A stretch of DNA of 64,000 bases from CAYSFW01 sp964620675 (GCA_964620675.1 CAZUJU010000005.1:33898-97897); one strand, 5' to 3'; shown: positions 9,960 through 18,587, counted from the first letter of the stretch. The notes: generated from the letters alone by a model not told the origin. Translations and numbers: made by a program.

Positions 9960-11603
9960 TCACTCCAGGAGGCCCGGAACCAGCGCGATCAACACCAAGG
10001 CCAGCACTAAAAGCCACAGCACAGTCGCGGTCGTCCAATGTCGCAACCGGCGTTCAATACGAAACGGGTATCGCCGCCGGTCCGTCGGCAGAGAACTGAA
10101 CCCTGGGTAGCGCAGTCGCTGAACCTGGGTGTGTAACGATATCGCGAGGCGTTCGATGGGCACGATCAGGTCGCCAGGCGGGATCACGGGTAGACGGCGG
10201 TTGAATTTCGCCGCGAACATCCCCGCCGGCACGGCCAATAACAACGGGAGTAACGCGGATGCGTAAGCCGCAGTTTCTGGCCACGCTGGCCGGCCCCATT
10301 CGGCAACCAAGAGAACCCCCGTCAGTAGCAAGAGCCAAGGTATGTTGACGCCAGCGACAGTACCCTCGCCCGTCTTGTGGGCGGCCAACCATAGCAAGCG
10401 CGCCATCAACAGCGCCGTGCCGGTGGCGGCGAGTGGCAGCAACCACGCCAGAACAGCGGGCCAGGGCGGTGACAGCTGAACCAACGCCGCCTTGAGGCCC
10501 ATCTTGGCGAACATACCACTGGTAAGCGGCGCGCCAGCCAACGCGAGCGCCGGCAGCGCCAGCCCGGCGAGAATCCAGGGGCGCCCGCCATGCATTCGAA
10601 CCAGTCCGGCGCCGAGAAACAGCGCGCTCTTGGCCAATGCATGATGGAAAGCGTAAGCAAGAATCGCCGGTCCTAACCACGGCCAAAGCTCCGGCGCCAC
10701 CAAACCGGCACCGACTCCCAGGCTGAGAAAACCCATTTGACTCACGCTGGAGTACGCCAACAGCACCTTGAGATCGCGTTGCACCACACCCAGCGCAACA
10801 CCGAAAAACATCGCTGCGATCCCGAGAACCATCAATGCGCTGCCCCCCGCGGGCATGACGACCTCACCGATTGGCAGAAAGCGCAGCCAACCGAGGACAC
10901 CGGCCTTCAGCATCACGCCGGACAACACGGCACTGGCGGGCACTGGGGCAACCGGATGGGCCAATGGCAACCACAGGTGCAACAAGGGCAGCCCGGTCTT
11001 GATACCGAATCCGACGATCAGCAACCCCGCCGCCATGGCGGAAATCGGCGTCGACACGAGGTCGTCGAACCGCGCGCTGTCGATCGCCCCGGCCCTGATC
11101 GCAATTCCAGCGAACAGCATCACCTCCCCGACCATCGCCATGCTGAGGTAAACACGCCCCGCGCGCCGCGCCGCGTCGTCACCGCGGTGAACCACCAACC
11201 CGTAGGCGGCGAAGGTCATCAGGGCAAACAATAGGTAAAAACTCACAACGTCCTGGGCCAGGCAAAGACCAAGACTCCCGGCCTCAGCGCCAAGAAAGTA
11301 GACCCAAAACCGGACCCGCGCCCGATCAGAACGCAACCAACCGCGCGCGAACCAGCCTGCCAACCACCAGACGAAGGCCGTGAACAAGAGAAATGTGCGT
11401 CCGGTCGAATCCAGCCCCAGGGTCGTACCGAGCAACACCCCAGGCAACTCAAGGCGCGCATCGGGCGGAGCGCCAAGGGCAAGGATCAACGCCGGGATCG
11501 GCGCCGTCGGAGCCAGTCGCTCCGCCACCGCGCGCAGTCGCGGCAGTCCCAGCAGCACAATCACCAACCAGGGGGCGAGCAGTGGTAGGAGCAGCGCGTA
11601 CAT
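9960..11603 (-). CDS. NuoL/MrpD-like proton antiporter subunit, distal copy 2
   Basis: A 547-residue, about 14-span membrane protein of the complex I ND2/ND4/ND5 - Mrp antiporter superfamily, and the last gene of the ten-gene antiporter operon. The membrane lysines of the family are present: GFGIKTGLPLLH (TM7 type) and LKAGVLGWLRF (TM8 type). The position of the otherwise conserved TM5 glutamate (FY-x-x-F-E-L-M) is alanine (Ala127, in SFYLLFALMT). A paralogue directly upstream shows the same substitution. The C-terminus has a hydrophilic stretch and one last membrane span, as in NuoL-type proteins but without its long amphipathic helix. It begins 17 bases after the upstream stop. It is probably a structural or proton-channel subunit of the complex. 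Confidence 0.85.
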   Translation of the reverse strand: MYALLLPLLAPWLVIVLLGLPRLRAVAERLAPTAPIPALILALGAPPDARLELPGVLLGTTLGLDSTGRTFLLFTAFVWWLAGWFARGWLRSDRARVRFWVYFLGAEAGSLGLCLAQDVVSFYLLFALMTFAAYGLVVHRGDDAARRAGRVYLSMAMVGEVMLFAGIAIRAGAIDSARFDDLVSTPISAMAAGLLIVGFGIKTGLPLLHLWLPLAHPVAPVPASAVLSGVMLKAGVLGWLRFLPIGEVVMPAGGSALMVLGIAAMFFGVALGVVQRDLKVLLAYSSVSQMGFLSLGVGAGLVAPELWPWLGPAILAYAFHHALAKSALFLGAGLVRMHGGRPWILAGLALPALALAGAPLTSGMFAKMGLKAALVQLSPPWPAVLAWLLPLAATGTALLMARLLWLAAHKTGEGTVAGVNIPWLLLLTGVLLVAEWGRPAWPETAAYASALLPLLLAVPAGMFAAKFNRRLPVIPPGDLIVPIERLAISLHTQVQRLRYPGFSSLPTDRRRYPFRIERRLRHWTTATVLWLLVLALVLIALVPGLLE

Positions 11604-11620
11604 GCTGCGGCTCGCCTACG

Positions 11621-13279
11621 TTAGAGACTCAGACTCAGGATCATCGTCACCAACAACAGCAACCAGAGCGTCGCCGCCAACGGCCAGGTTCGCAGTCGCG
11701 TTTCGAGCCAGGGAGAACGCAGAGCAGCGCGTGGCACACTCGGCTTGCGCAATCGCGGGGGCCAGGCCGCGAACGCGCGGTTTATGGCGCCAGCCGCACG
11801 CTCGATCGCGAGCACGAGATCACCGGGTGGTAGGAGCGGCAAGTCGATTCGGCGCCACGCGAAGAGCCCGGCAAGCGCGACCGCGAGCGCAAGCGGCCAG
11901 ATCGCCTCCAACAGCGTGGCTGCCTCGAAACTCGACCGCCACGCCTCCAGCGGCGCGAGAATAAAGGTCAGTCCGGCGCTGGCGACGAGCGTCAACGCCC
12001 ATCCCGGGAGTAGCGCTCCGACCTCAGACTTCGGCGCCGCGGGCCGCTGGTGCAGCAGCCATAGCCAGCGCAGCATGAGCAGCGCGGTCACCACGGCGCC
12101 GACCGCCATCAGCACTGGCAACCCTTGGCCCCAAGGCGCGGGGAGCGTTGCGACGGCGCTCTTGAGGGTGGTCTTCGCCAGCAGTCCGCTGGTGAACGGT
12201 GCGCCCGCGAGTGCCAGCACCGGCAAGGCGAGACCGGCCGCGATCCATGGCGTCAGCCCGCGCCGCTCGACCAGCCCAAGCCCGAGGAACAGCGCGGCCT
12301 TGGCGAACGCGTGGTGAGTGGCGTACAAGGTCACAGCCACCGCCAGCCACGGCCAGAGTGTCGGGGCGCTCAAGCCGGCCCCGAACGCAATGACGATATA
12401 CCCCATCTGACTCATGCTGGAGTAGCCGAGCAAGGCGCCGGGATCGCGTTGCGTCAATCCGACGATCGCGCCATAGAAGATCCCGATCAGGCCGACACCG
12501 ATCATCACCGCGCCAAATCCCGGCCAGCTCACCTCGCCCAAAGGCAAAAAGCGCATCCACCCCAAGACGCCGGCTTTGATCATCGCGCCCGCCAATACCG
12601 CGGCGGCCGGGATCGGGGTCACCGCGTACGCCAGCGGCAACGAGTAATGCAGCAGCGGCAACCCGACCTTGACACCAAAACCGAGAACCACGCACCCGGT
12701 CGCGATCGCGAGATAAGCGGGCGGATCGCCCTGTATCGTGAATGCGGCGAACAGCGACGTGTCGAATCCGGCGACGAGCAACATCAAACCCGCCAATATC
12801 AACATCTCGCCAACCACGGTCAGCGCGAGGTAGACGCGGCCAGCGCGGCGCGATACGGGGGTACCGTCGTGGATGATCAGGCCGTAGGCCGCGAAGCTCA
12901 TCAACGCAAAAAAGACATAAAAATCCACCGCGCCCTGCGCGACGCAAACGCCGAGATTGCCGGCTTGAGCGGCCAAAAAGAACGCGCAGAAGCGCGCCGG
13001 TCGGGTGCGATTGGCGAACCATTCCCACGCGTACCATCCGGACGCGAGCCAAATCACCGCGGTTAAAAGCAGAAACACGCGCCCGATCGGATCCAGCCCC
13101 AAACGTATGCCCAGTAACAGCGCGGGCCACTCGGCCACGGCCTCGGTCGGCGCAAGTACCGCGAGTAACAACGCCGGCAACGGCGCCCACGGCGCCAGCC
13201 GCAAGGCATGCGCCCGGGTTACGCGCGGCACCAATAAAGCCAGCAACAACAACGGTGTCAGCACGATCACCAGCAGCAT
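11621..13279 (-). CDS. NuoL/MrpD-like proton antiporter subunit, distal copy 1
   Basis: A 552-residue ND5/Mrp-type membrane subunit, clearly paralogous to the next gene (shared order of motifs, similar length and C-terminal span). The ATG at 13279 is chosen because it overlaps the upstream stop as TGATG; a longer frame to 13327 would invade that gene. Lysines are retained in VLGFGVKVGLPLLH and MIKAGVLGWMRF. The TM5 glutamate is replaced by Ala125 (DFYVFFALMSF). The twin Glu-to-Ala change in both distal copies suggests an old duplication after loss of the residue and a role differing from canonical proton pumping. The partner genes are all on the same transcript. Confidence 0.85.
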   Translation of the reverse strand: MLLVIVLTPLLLLALLVPRVTRAHALRLAPWAPLPALLLAVLAPTEAVAEWPALLLGIRLGLDPIGRVFLLLTAVIWLASGWYAWEWFANRTRPARFCAFFLAAQAGNLGVCVAQGAVDFYVFFALMSFAAYGLIIHDGTPVSRRAGRVYLALTVVGEMLILAGLMLLVAGFDTSLFAAFTIQGDPPAYLAIATGCVVLGFGVKVGLPLLHYSLPLAYAVTPIPAAAVLAGAMIKAGVLGWMRFLPLGEVSWPGFGAVMIGVGLIGIFYGAIVGLTQRDPGALLGYSSMSQMGYIVIAFGAGLSAPTLWPWLAVAVTLYATHHAFAKAALFLGLGLVERRGLTPWIAAGLALPVLALAGAPFTSGLLAKTTLKSAVATLPAPWGQGLPVLMAVGAVVTALLMLRWLWLLHQRPAAPKSEVGALLPGWALTLVASAGLTFILAPLEAWRSSFEAATLLEAIWPLALAVALAGLFAWRRIDLPLLPPGDLVLAIERAAGAINRAFAAWPPRLRKPSVPRAALRSPWLETRLRTWPLAATLWLLLLVTMILSLSL

Positions 13280-14790
13280 CACGGCGCCCCCGTCAGGTAC
13301 TCGCGCGCGGCAATCAGCTTGGCCCAATCCAGCGGGCTAAGCGCCGACGCGGCAAATAGCCCGACCAGCAAGGTAGCGGTGGCGGTCACCACCGGTGGGA
13401 TCAGCAACAGGGGCGCGGTTTCCCAGCGGCCGCGCTGCGGAATGTGCTCATCCGGCCAATCGCCTGCCGCCGGCTTGAACCACATCCGGTACAAAATCGG
13501 CAGAAAGTACGCTGCGTTGAGCAGACTCGAGATCGCCAACACCGCCAGCACCCACGGCATACCCGCCGCGATCGCCCCGAGGCCGAGGTACCATTTGCTG
13601 ATAAACCCCGCCAGCGGTGGTACCCCGATCATGCCTAAACCGGCCGTGCTGAACGCCGCCGCCGTCCATGGCATACGGCGACCGACGCCATCGAGTTCCG
13701 TGACTTTGTGAATGCCGAGCGTCTCGGCGAGATTTCCGGCGCAGAAGAACAGGGTGATTTTCATAATTCCCTGGTGGACCAAGTGCACAATGCCGCCAAT
13801 CGTACCGATCGGGCCGAACAGCGCGGTACCGAGTACGATGTACGACACTTGGCTGACCGTGGAATACGCGAGGCGTTTCTTGAGATCGTTTTGAAACACC
13901 GCGCGCAGGCTGCCCCAGATGATCGTGATCGAAGCCGCCACCGCGAGCGGAACGAGCAACGTCAGCGACTGGGCAAACTCCACCCCATAGACTTCGTACA
14001 CCACACGCACGATGCCAAACGCGCCTGCCTTGACCACCGCCACCGCGTGTAACAGCGAAGAGACCGGCGCTGGCGCGACCATCGCTTGCGGCAACCAGCC
14101 ATGCAACGGCACCAGCGCGGCCTTGACGCCCAGGCCCACGATCAGCAGCAGGAACGCGATTTGCAACTGGCCGGCATACTCTGGGCCGACGCCACCGAGG
14201 CTCCCGCCGGGAACGAAATCGACCTGCCCGGCGATGCCGTAGAGCCAAATCGTACCGAGGAGCAATACCGCCCCACCGGCGAGGGTATAACCGAGATACA
14301 CATGGCCCGCGCGCAGCGCCTGCTCGGTGCCGCGATGCACCACCAGCGGGTAGGTCGAGAGCGTCAGCAGCTCGTAAAAGATAAAGAAGGTGAACAGGTT
14401 GCCCGCCATCGCAACGCCGACGGTCGCGGTCACGCAGAGGCTGAAGAACCCGAAAAACCGGCTCCGATGCGGCGATCCTTCGAGATAACCGATCGCATAC
14501 AGCGTAGTGAATAACCACAACACCGCCGAGAGCGTGATGAACAACATCGCCATCGCATCGGCCTTCAACACCAGGTCGAGGCCGGGCAGCACGGTATGGG
14601 TGAATACATACTCGCGCTCATTCACCACCCCCCACAGCATCCAGCCGATCAGGGCAAGCTTGGCGACCGCGCCGAACAGGTTCAACCCGGTGCGCAGACG
14701 ATGGCGGGATTCCGCCAATGCAAAGATCACCAACCCCGGCACAAACGAACTGGCGACCACCAGCAACGGCAACCAGGTGTTGTCGATCAC
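13279..14790 (-). CDS. Mrp/Mbh antiporter subunit D-like (second copy)
   Basis: A 503-residue polytopic protein of the MrpD/NuoM type. The TM5 glutamate is intact (Glu140 in FTFFIFYELLTL), as are the TM7 lysine region (VKAALVPLHGWLP) and the downstream AVVKAGAFGIVRV motif, so this subunit has the full set expected for proton transfer. Its start overlaps the stop of the preceding antiporter gene by 4 bases, and its stop overlaps the start of the next by TGATG, giving tight translational coupling. In classical Mrp operons there is only one D subunit; here this is the second of four antiporter-like proteins. Ion specificity (Na+ or K+ versus H+) cannot be read from the sequence. Confidence 0.88.
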   Translation of the reverse strand: MIDNTWLPLLVVASSFVPGLVIFALAESRHRLRTGLNLFGAVAKLALIGWMLWGVVNEREYVFTHTVLPGLDLVLKADAMAMLFITLSAVLWLFTTLYAIGYLEGSPHRSRFFGFFSLCVTATVGVAMAGNLFTFFIFYELLTLSTYPLVVHRGTEQALRAGHVYLGYTLAGGAVLLLGTIWLYGIAGQVDFVPGGSLGGVGPEYAGQLQIAFLLLIVGLGVKAALVPLHGWLPQAMVAPAPVSSLLHAVAVVKAGAFGIVRVVYEVYGVEFAQSLTLLVPLAVAASITIIWGSLRAVFQNDLKKRLAYSTVSQVSYIVLGTALFGPIGTIGGIVHLVHQGIMKITLFFCAGNLAETLGIHKVTELDGVGRRMPWTAAAFSTAGLGMIGVPPLAGFISKWYLGLGAIAAGMPWVLAVLAISSLLNAAYFLPILYRMWFKPAAGDWPDEHIPQRGRWETAPLLLIPPVVTATATLLVGLFAASALSPLDWAKLIAAREYLTGAP

Positions 14791-16244
14791 GGCGCGACGC
14801 CCGTATTCAGCAGCAGGAGCGGCTCGGCGCCAAACAGCCCCAACAGAATCGCGGCCAGCGCCAACGCCAGGGCACTCAGCTCAAGCGCACGCGGAACCCC
14901 CTTCACCGCCGCACCGGAGCGCGCGGGGATAAACGCTTGGCGCAGCACTTTGAACACATAAGCCGCGGCCAGCAATCCGCCCACAATCATTACCACCACC
15001 CACCACCACTGGCCACTGTCGAGTGCGGCCATCAACAACAGCCATTTTGCCGAAAATCCGCCGGACGGCGGCAAGCCCATCAGAGTCACCGCCGCCAGCG
15101 CAAAACTAAACAACGTAACGGGCAATCGTGCACCAACCCCATACAACCCGGCGATGTCATCGCGCCCCACCGCAACGATCATCGCACCGGCGGCGGCAAA
15201 CATCGCCGCCTTCGCCAATGCATGCGCCAATATCTGCATCACTCCGCCCTGCAACGCCGTGGTCGCCGTCTCCGGCGCGACCCCGGTCGCCAACGGAAAC
15301 ACCAGGAACAGGTACCCAACCTGGGCAACGGTCGAGTAGGCGACCAGCATCTTGAGCCGGGATTGACGCAAGGCCAGCACCGAACCCCACAAAATCGCGG
15401 CCGCCCCGAGCACGCCGAGCAACTGCGCCGCAGCCACCGTGGTGAGCGGTGCGAACAACCCAAACCACAACCGCAATAACAGGTAGAACGACGCCTTGAT
15501 CACCAGCGCCGACAACAACGCCGAAACCGGGCTGGCCGCGCCGCCGTGCGCAGGTGGAAGCCAGAAGTGCAGCGGAAACAATGCGGTCTTCAACAGCATC
15601 CCGAGCGTCATCAAGGCAAACGCCAGCACCGTGATCGGCAGCGGTTGTAACAATGGGGTCAGGGTTTCCAGCGCGACGCTGCCGTAAGTCCCGTAGATCA
15701 GCGCGACGCCCATCAGGTAAGCCCCCGAACCGAGCAGCGTCGCCAGCAGGTAGCGCAGCCCCGCCGCCACGGCGTGGCGTTCGCGCGAGGCCGCAGTCAG
15801 GGCGACCGCGGCCAGCCCCAGGATTTCCAGCGAGACATATAGATTGAACAGATCCGCTGCCAGGAACAGCGCGTTCAACCCTGCGAGCAAGAATCCCAAC
15901 AGCGGCCAGAACCACTCACCGCCGCGTGGTTTCGTCCGATAATAGGCGCGCGCATAAACGCCAAGCGGCAGCGCGACCGCCGCGGTCATCAACAGCATGA
16001 GCGCCGCCAGACCGTCCGCCATCAAATCGATCCCGAGCGGTGCCCCCCAGCCCCCCACTGCGTAGGTCCGCGGCCCCAGATTCACGACATCGAACGCCAA
16101 ACGCAACGCCAACCCGACCTGCAGCACCAGCCCGAGCAACGCCAGACGCGCGCCGCGCCGTGGCCCCATCACGAAGGCTACGCTCGCCCAGGCCAACGGC
16201 AGCAGAATCAGCCACGCGACCGGATCCAGCCATTCACGGGGCAT
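14787..16244 (-). CDS. mnhD: Mrp/MnhD-like cation/proton antiporter subunit
   Basis: A 485-residue membrane protein of the MrpD/MbhH type. The segment GGWGAPLGIDLMADGLAAL (65-83) is the typical N-terminal signature; Glu140 (LYVSLEILGL) is the conserved TM5 glutamate; LKTALFPLHFWLPPAH contains the TM7 lysine. It follows mnhC (11-base overlap) exactly as MbhH follows MbhG or MrpD follows MrpC, so this copy is the orthologue of the standard D subunit. It works in the inner membrane as part of the Mrp complex, which exchanges Na+ or K+ for protons in its known members. Confidence 0.88.
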   Translation of the reverse strand: MPREWLDPVAWLILLPLAWASVAFVMGPRRGARLALLGLVLQVGLALRLAFDVVNLGPRTYAVGGWGAPLGIDLMADGLAALMLLMTAAVALPLGVYARAYYRTKPRGGEWFWPLLGFLLAGLNALFLAADLFNLYVSLEILGLAAVALTAASRERHAVAAGLRYLLATLLGSGAYLMGVALIYGTYGSVALETLTPLLQPLPITVLAFALMTLGMLLKTALFPLHFWLPPAHGGAASPVSALLSALVIKASFYLLLRLWFGLFAPLTTVAAAQLLGVLGAAAILWGSVLALRQSRLKMLVAYSTVAQVGYLFLVFPLATGVAPETATTALQGGVMQILAHALAKAAMFAAAGAMIVAVGRDDIAGLYGVGARLPVTLFSFALAAVTLMGLPPSGGFSAKWLLLMAALDSGQWWWVVVMIVGGLLAAAYVFKVLRQAFIPARSGAAVKGVPRALELSALALALAAILLGLFGAEPLLLLNTGVAP

Positions 16245-16581
16245 GCGGCGGCTCCTTGGCGTCGCCGCCCGCGGGGGTATCCGCCTCCCGTTCCCCCGGC
16301 AGCAGCATATCGCCGGACAAATCCAGCAAACGCCGCGCCAGCGCCAAGGCCAGAGCGGTCGCAGCCACCGCCACCACGATACCCGTCAGCACCATCGCTT
16401 GCGGTACCGGATCCGGCACCCCGCTGCGCTGACCGAGCCCGAGTAGGACCAAAAAGGCGCCACTGCCGAGAACATTGAACGCGATAATCTTGCTCAGCAG
16501 ATGTGGGCGCAGGATCAATCCGCCCAATCCGAGCACGAACAACACCCCACCGACCAGGGCATAGAACAGTCCCGCAGTCAC
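16234..16581 (-). CDS. mnhC: Mrp subunit C (NuoK-like)
   Basis: A 115-residue, three-span protein of the MnhC/NuoK family. The GTG at 16581 is chosen because it overlaps the upstream stop as GTGA and gives the usual length; the frame extended further upstream would lie inside mnhB. The family features LFYALVGGVLFVLGLGGLIL, HLLSKIIAFNVLGSGAFL and a final hydrophobic segment are all present. The C-terminal tail (about 25 residues) is hydrophilic and longer than usual. It packs beside the D subunit in known Mrp complexes. Confidence 0.9.
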   Translation of the reverse strand: MTAGLFYALVGGVLFVLGLGGLILRPHLLSKIIAFNVLGSGAFLVLLGLGQRSGVPDPVPQAMVLTGIVVAVAATALALALARRLLDLSGDMLLPGEREADTPAGGDAKEPPHAP

Positions 16582-17249
16582 GCGCCCGACCCCTTGCGCG
16601 GCGCCTCCGGCCCGGCCAAGAACAAGCCCGCCAGAATCAATCCGAGCGACAGTGTGAGCCCGGCCTCGATCAACAGAATCAAACCACCAGCCCAGCGCGG
16701 GGGATATTGCAGCAGCGCCCCCGCTGCTAAGCCACCCGCCGCAACCAGCAGAAATATGACGAATCCCGCGCTCAAAGCCGCGCGCAGACCAAGGCCAGGC
16801 AGGGTCCATGCCGGCAGGATCCCGGCCAAACGCAGCATCACGCCCGCCGCAGCCAACACCGCGCCGGCCTGAAACGCGCCGCCCGGGCGGTCGGCTCCGG
16901 CCCAGAGCAGGTAGCCGGCCACCATCACCATCAGCGGCGCCAAGGCCCGTGCAAGCGTCCCCAGTACCGGATCAGCCGTGATCGATCGCGGATGCAACGG
17001 CGTCACGCCCGCCGCCAGCATTCCGAGCAGCGCCAGCATCAGTACCGCAATTTCGAGAAAGGTGTCATAACCGCGAAAGTTCAGCAGCACCGCCGTCACC
17101 GGGTGCGCCACCCCGCTTGCGTCCAATTGTTGCATCACCTGGTCCGCCAACCGCAGCGGTGCCTCCGGGAGTGTCCACATCGCCCCGAGTAGGGCTATGC
17201 CCAAGGCAGCACACAATCCGGCGACCAACCATAGACGCCAGTGTTTCAT
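16578..17249 (-). CDS. mnhB: Fused MbhE (MrpA C-terminal) and MnhB subunit
   Basis: A 223-residue protein that joins two pieces normally found apart. Residues about 45-82 (PVTAVLLNFRGYDTFLEIAV) match the extreme C-terminus of MrpA, called MbhE in archaeal membrane hydrogenases (typically VNVILVDFRGFDTLGEI). From about residue 95 on, the sequence is MnhB/MbhF: LARALAPLMVMVAGYLLWAG then PGGAFQAGAVLAAA, the diagnostic PGGGFQGG-type loop. Six membrane spans are likely. It sits between the MbhD-like gene and mnhC with 4-base overlaps on both sides. Classical MrpA is therefore split here: its ND5-like part is separate and its tail is shared between two small genes. Confidence 0.88.
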   Translation of the reverse strand: MKHWRLWLVAGLCAALGIALLGAMWTLPEAPLRLADQVMQQLDASGVAHPVTAVLLNFRGYDTFLEIAVLMLALLGMLAAGVTPLHPRSITADPVLGTLARALAPLMVMVAGYLLWAGADRPGGAFQAGAVLAAAGVMLRLAGILPAWTLPGLGLRAALSAGFVIFLLVAAGGLAAGALLQYPPRWAGGLILLIEAGLTLSLGLILAGLFLAGPEAPRKGSGA

Positions 17250-17515
17250 GCTTCACCGTCGCTGTTTACGCCGCGACGACGGCGGCGCGCGCGCAGGTGT
17301 CCGACCGCATCCAGCAGCAGCGCGCCGGTCAGACCGGCACCGATTGCGGCCTCGGCGAGCGCAATATCGGGGGCGTCGAGACGCGCCCAGGCCAAAGCCA
17401 TCAATAAGCCAAACACGATGAATAATACCGCCGCCCGGAACAAATCCGACGCCGCCAACGAACGCCACGCGGTGACGATCAGGGCCAGCGCGAGCAATCC
17501 GTCGAACGGGGTCAT
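17246..17515 (-). CDS. MbhD-like subunit (DUF4040, MrpA tail)
   Basis: An 89-residue, three-span protein. The motif RLDAPDIALAEAAIGAGLTG is the hallmark of the MbhD/DUF4040 segment found near the C-terminus of MrpA and as free-standing MbhD in membrane-bound hydrogenases. The ATG at 17515 overlaps the mnhG stop (ATGA), which settles the start against a longer frame. The C-terminus is Arg-rich. It is expected to form part of the ion path beside MnhB and MnhC. Confidence 0.85.
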   Translation of the reverse strand: MTPFDGLLALALIVTAWRSLAASDLFRAAVLFIVFGLLMALAWARLDAPDIALAEAAIGAGLTGALLLDAVGHLRARRRRRGVNSDGEA

Positions 17516-17823
17516 TCGCGCGGCGCTCCGGTCCACGGAGCGATCCCGCGCCGGGTCGCACGATGGGCAATGAGGTAACTCACCGTGGCGCTGGCAAACA
17601 ACGCCAGCACCCAGATCAACACCAGTTTAAGGGCGGCGCCGACACTCTCGGCGCGCAATAACAGACCGAGCACGATCAGGCCCAAGCCCAGATTGTCGAC
17701 CTTGGCGAGCGCATGCAGACGCGAGTAGACGTCCGGAAAGCGCAGCAAACCGATCGTTCCGGCGAGAAAAAATCCGCCCCCGGCGAGTAAAAGCAGGTCG
17801 GAAAGAAATTCAATCGGACTCAT
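17512..17823 (-). CDS. mnhG: Mrp subunit G
   Basis: A 103-residue, three-span MnhG/MrpG protein, recognised by GLLRFPDVYSRLHALAKVDN, the near-invariant family signature. The start at 17823 gives the family length and a 14-base overlap with mnhF; longer frames run into mnhF. It is a small structural subunit of the antiporter complex in the inner membrane. Confidence 0.92.
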   Translation of the reverse strand: MSPIEFLSDLLLLAGGGFFLAGTIGLLRFPDVYSRLHALAKVDNLGLGLIVLGLLLRAESVGAALKLVLIWVLALFASATVSYLIAHRATRRGIAPWTGAPRE

Positions 17824-18094
17824 CGCGATCGCCCGATCGATCCGCGCGCCAGGCACGCTCGGCAAAGGCCGCGCCGGTGATGGCCGCGAGCAACGCGAAC
17901 ACCAGCGCCACATCCAGCAAGGCGCGCGCGAGCCCGGCTTGCGCCAACAGCAACAGCACCGCGACGCCGGTGGTCCCGAACAAAAGGGCCGCGAGCATCC
18001 GGTCGGCTTGGGTCGGACCGCGCATCACCCAGTACAGCGCCACCAGCAGGTTCGCCAGCAAGAATATCGCGAGATACCATAACAGGTCAGGCAC
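17810..18094 (-). CDS. mnhF: Mrp subunit F
   Basis: A 94-residue MnhF/MrpF protein with three hydrophobic segments and the family motif RGPTQADRMLAALL followed by ALLDVALVFALLAAITGAAF. The GTG at 18094 is chosen because it lies just inside the end of mnhE (8-base overlap) and gives the normal length; the longer frame would start inside mnhE. In studied Mrp systems MrpF is essential for activity and is linked to cholate efflux in Bacillus. Confidence 0.9.
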   Translation of the reverse strand: MPDLLWYLAIFLLANLLVALYWVMRGPTQADRMLAALLFGTTGVAVLLLLAQAGLARALLDVALVFALLAAITGAAFAERAWRADRSGDRDESD

Positions 18095-18587
18095 TTGGCA
18101 ACTCCAATCCGAACAATCGTGCGACACGGGTTTCGGCCGCGCGCAACGCGGCCTCATCGATCAAACCACGGTCGAGTACATGCAAACACAACTGATCCCC
18201 GTTCAGGTCCGCGCTGACCGTGCCCGGCAATAGACTGAGGGTATCTGCGAGCAAAATCCGACCCGTACCGACCGGTAGCCGCAGCGTCAGGTAGCGAACT
18301 TCCGGCTGTAAGTTCAACCTTGGGCGCAGCGCCAACACAGCCACCGCGACACCGCCGCGTATCGACTGCACCAGAAAAAACCCGACGAACGCCACCAACC
18401 CGTTTAGGGACACGCGCCTCGGCACCGCCGGCCACAACCAGAGGCTGACGCCAAACGCCGCCAAAATCGTGATCGCTCCCACCGCCCAGTCGCGCCCGCC
18501 GCCCTCGACCAATACCCACCACAGCGTGGTGAAAAATGCGAGGCGTAGAAGTACCGTGCGAAGGTGAATCGCGGCGAATCTGAGCAT
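18087..18587 (-). CDS. mnhE: Mrp subunit E
   Basis: A 166-residue MnhE/MrpE protein and the first gene of the operon. Two or three N-terminal membrane spans are followed by a cytoplasmic domain with the signature LLPGTVSADLNGDQLCLHVLD, close to the family consensus TLTPGTLVVDV-x-DG-x-x-xVH. The order mnhE-F-G-mbhD-mnhB-C-D is that of archaeal Mbh/MBH-type Mrp modules rather than the usual bacterial A-B-C-D-E-F-G. The promoter should lie in the 400 bases upstream, shared with the divergent helicase gene. Confidence 0.92.
   Translation of the reverse strand: MLRFAAIHLRTVLLRLAFFTTLWWVLVEGGGRDWAVGAITILAAFGVSLWLWPAVPRRVSLNGLVAFVGFFLVQSIRGGVAVAVLALRPRLNLQPEVRYLTLRLPVGTGRILLADTLSLLPGTVSADLNGDQLCLHVLDRGLIDEAALRAAETRVARLFGLELPSA

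Noticed and set aside
10737..13066. Long plus-strand frames rich in Gln, Arg and His across the antiporter operon
   Set aside because: Typical antisense shadows of high-GC membrane protein genes.
9960..13279. DabA-DabB inorganic carbon pump
   Set aside because: The two NuoL-like genes could be DabB-like, but no DUF2309 (DabA) gene accompanies them.
9960..18587. Complex I or hydrogenase-4 operon
   Set aside because: There are no NuoB/C/D/I or hydrogenase large or small subunits, while MnhE, F, G and B are unmistakable, so it is an Mrp/Mbh-type antiporter set.
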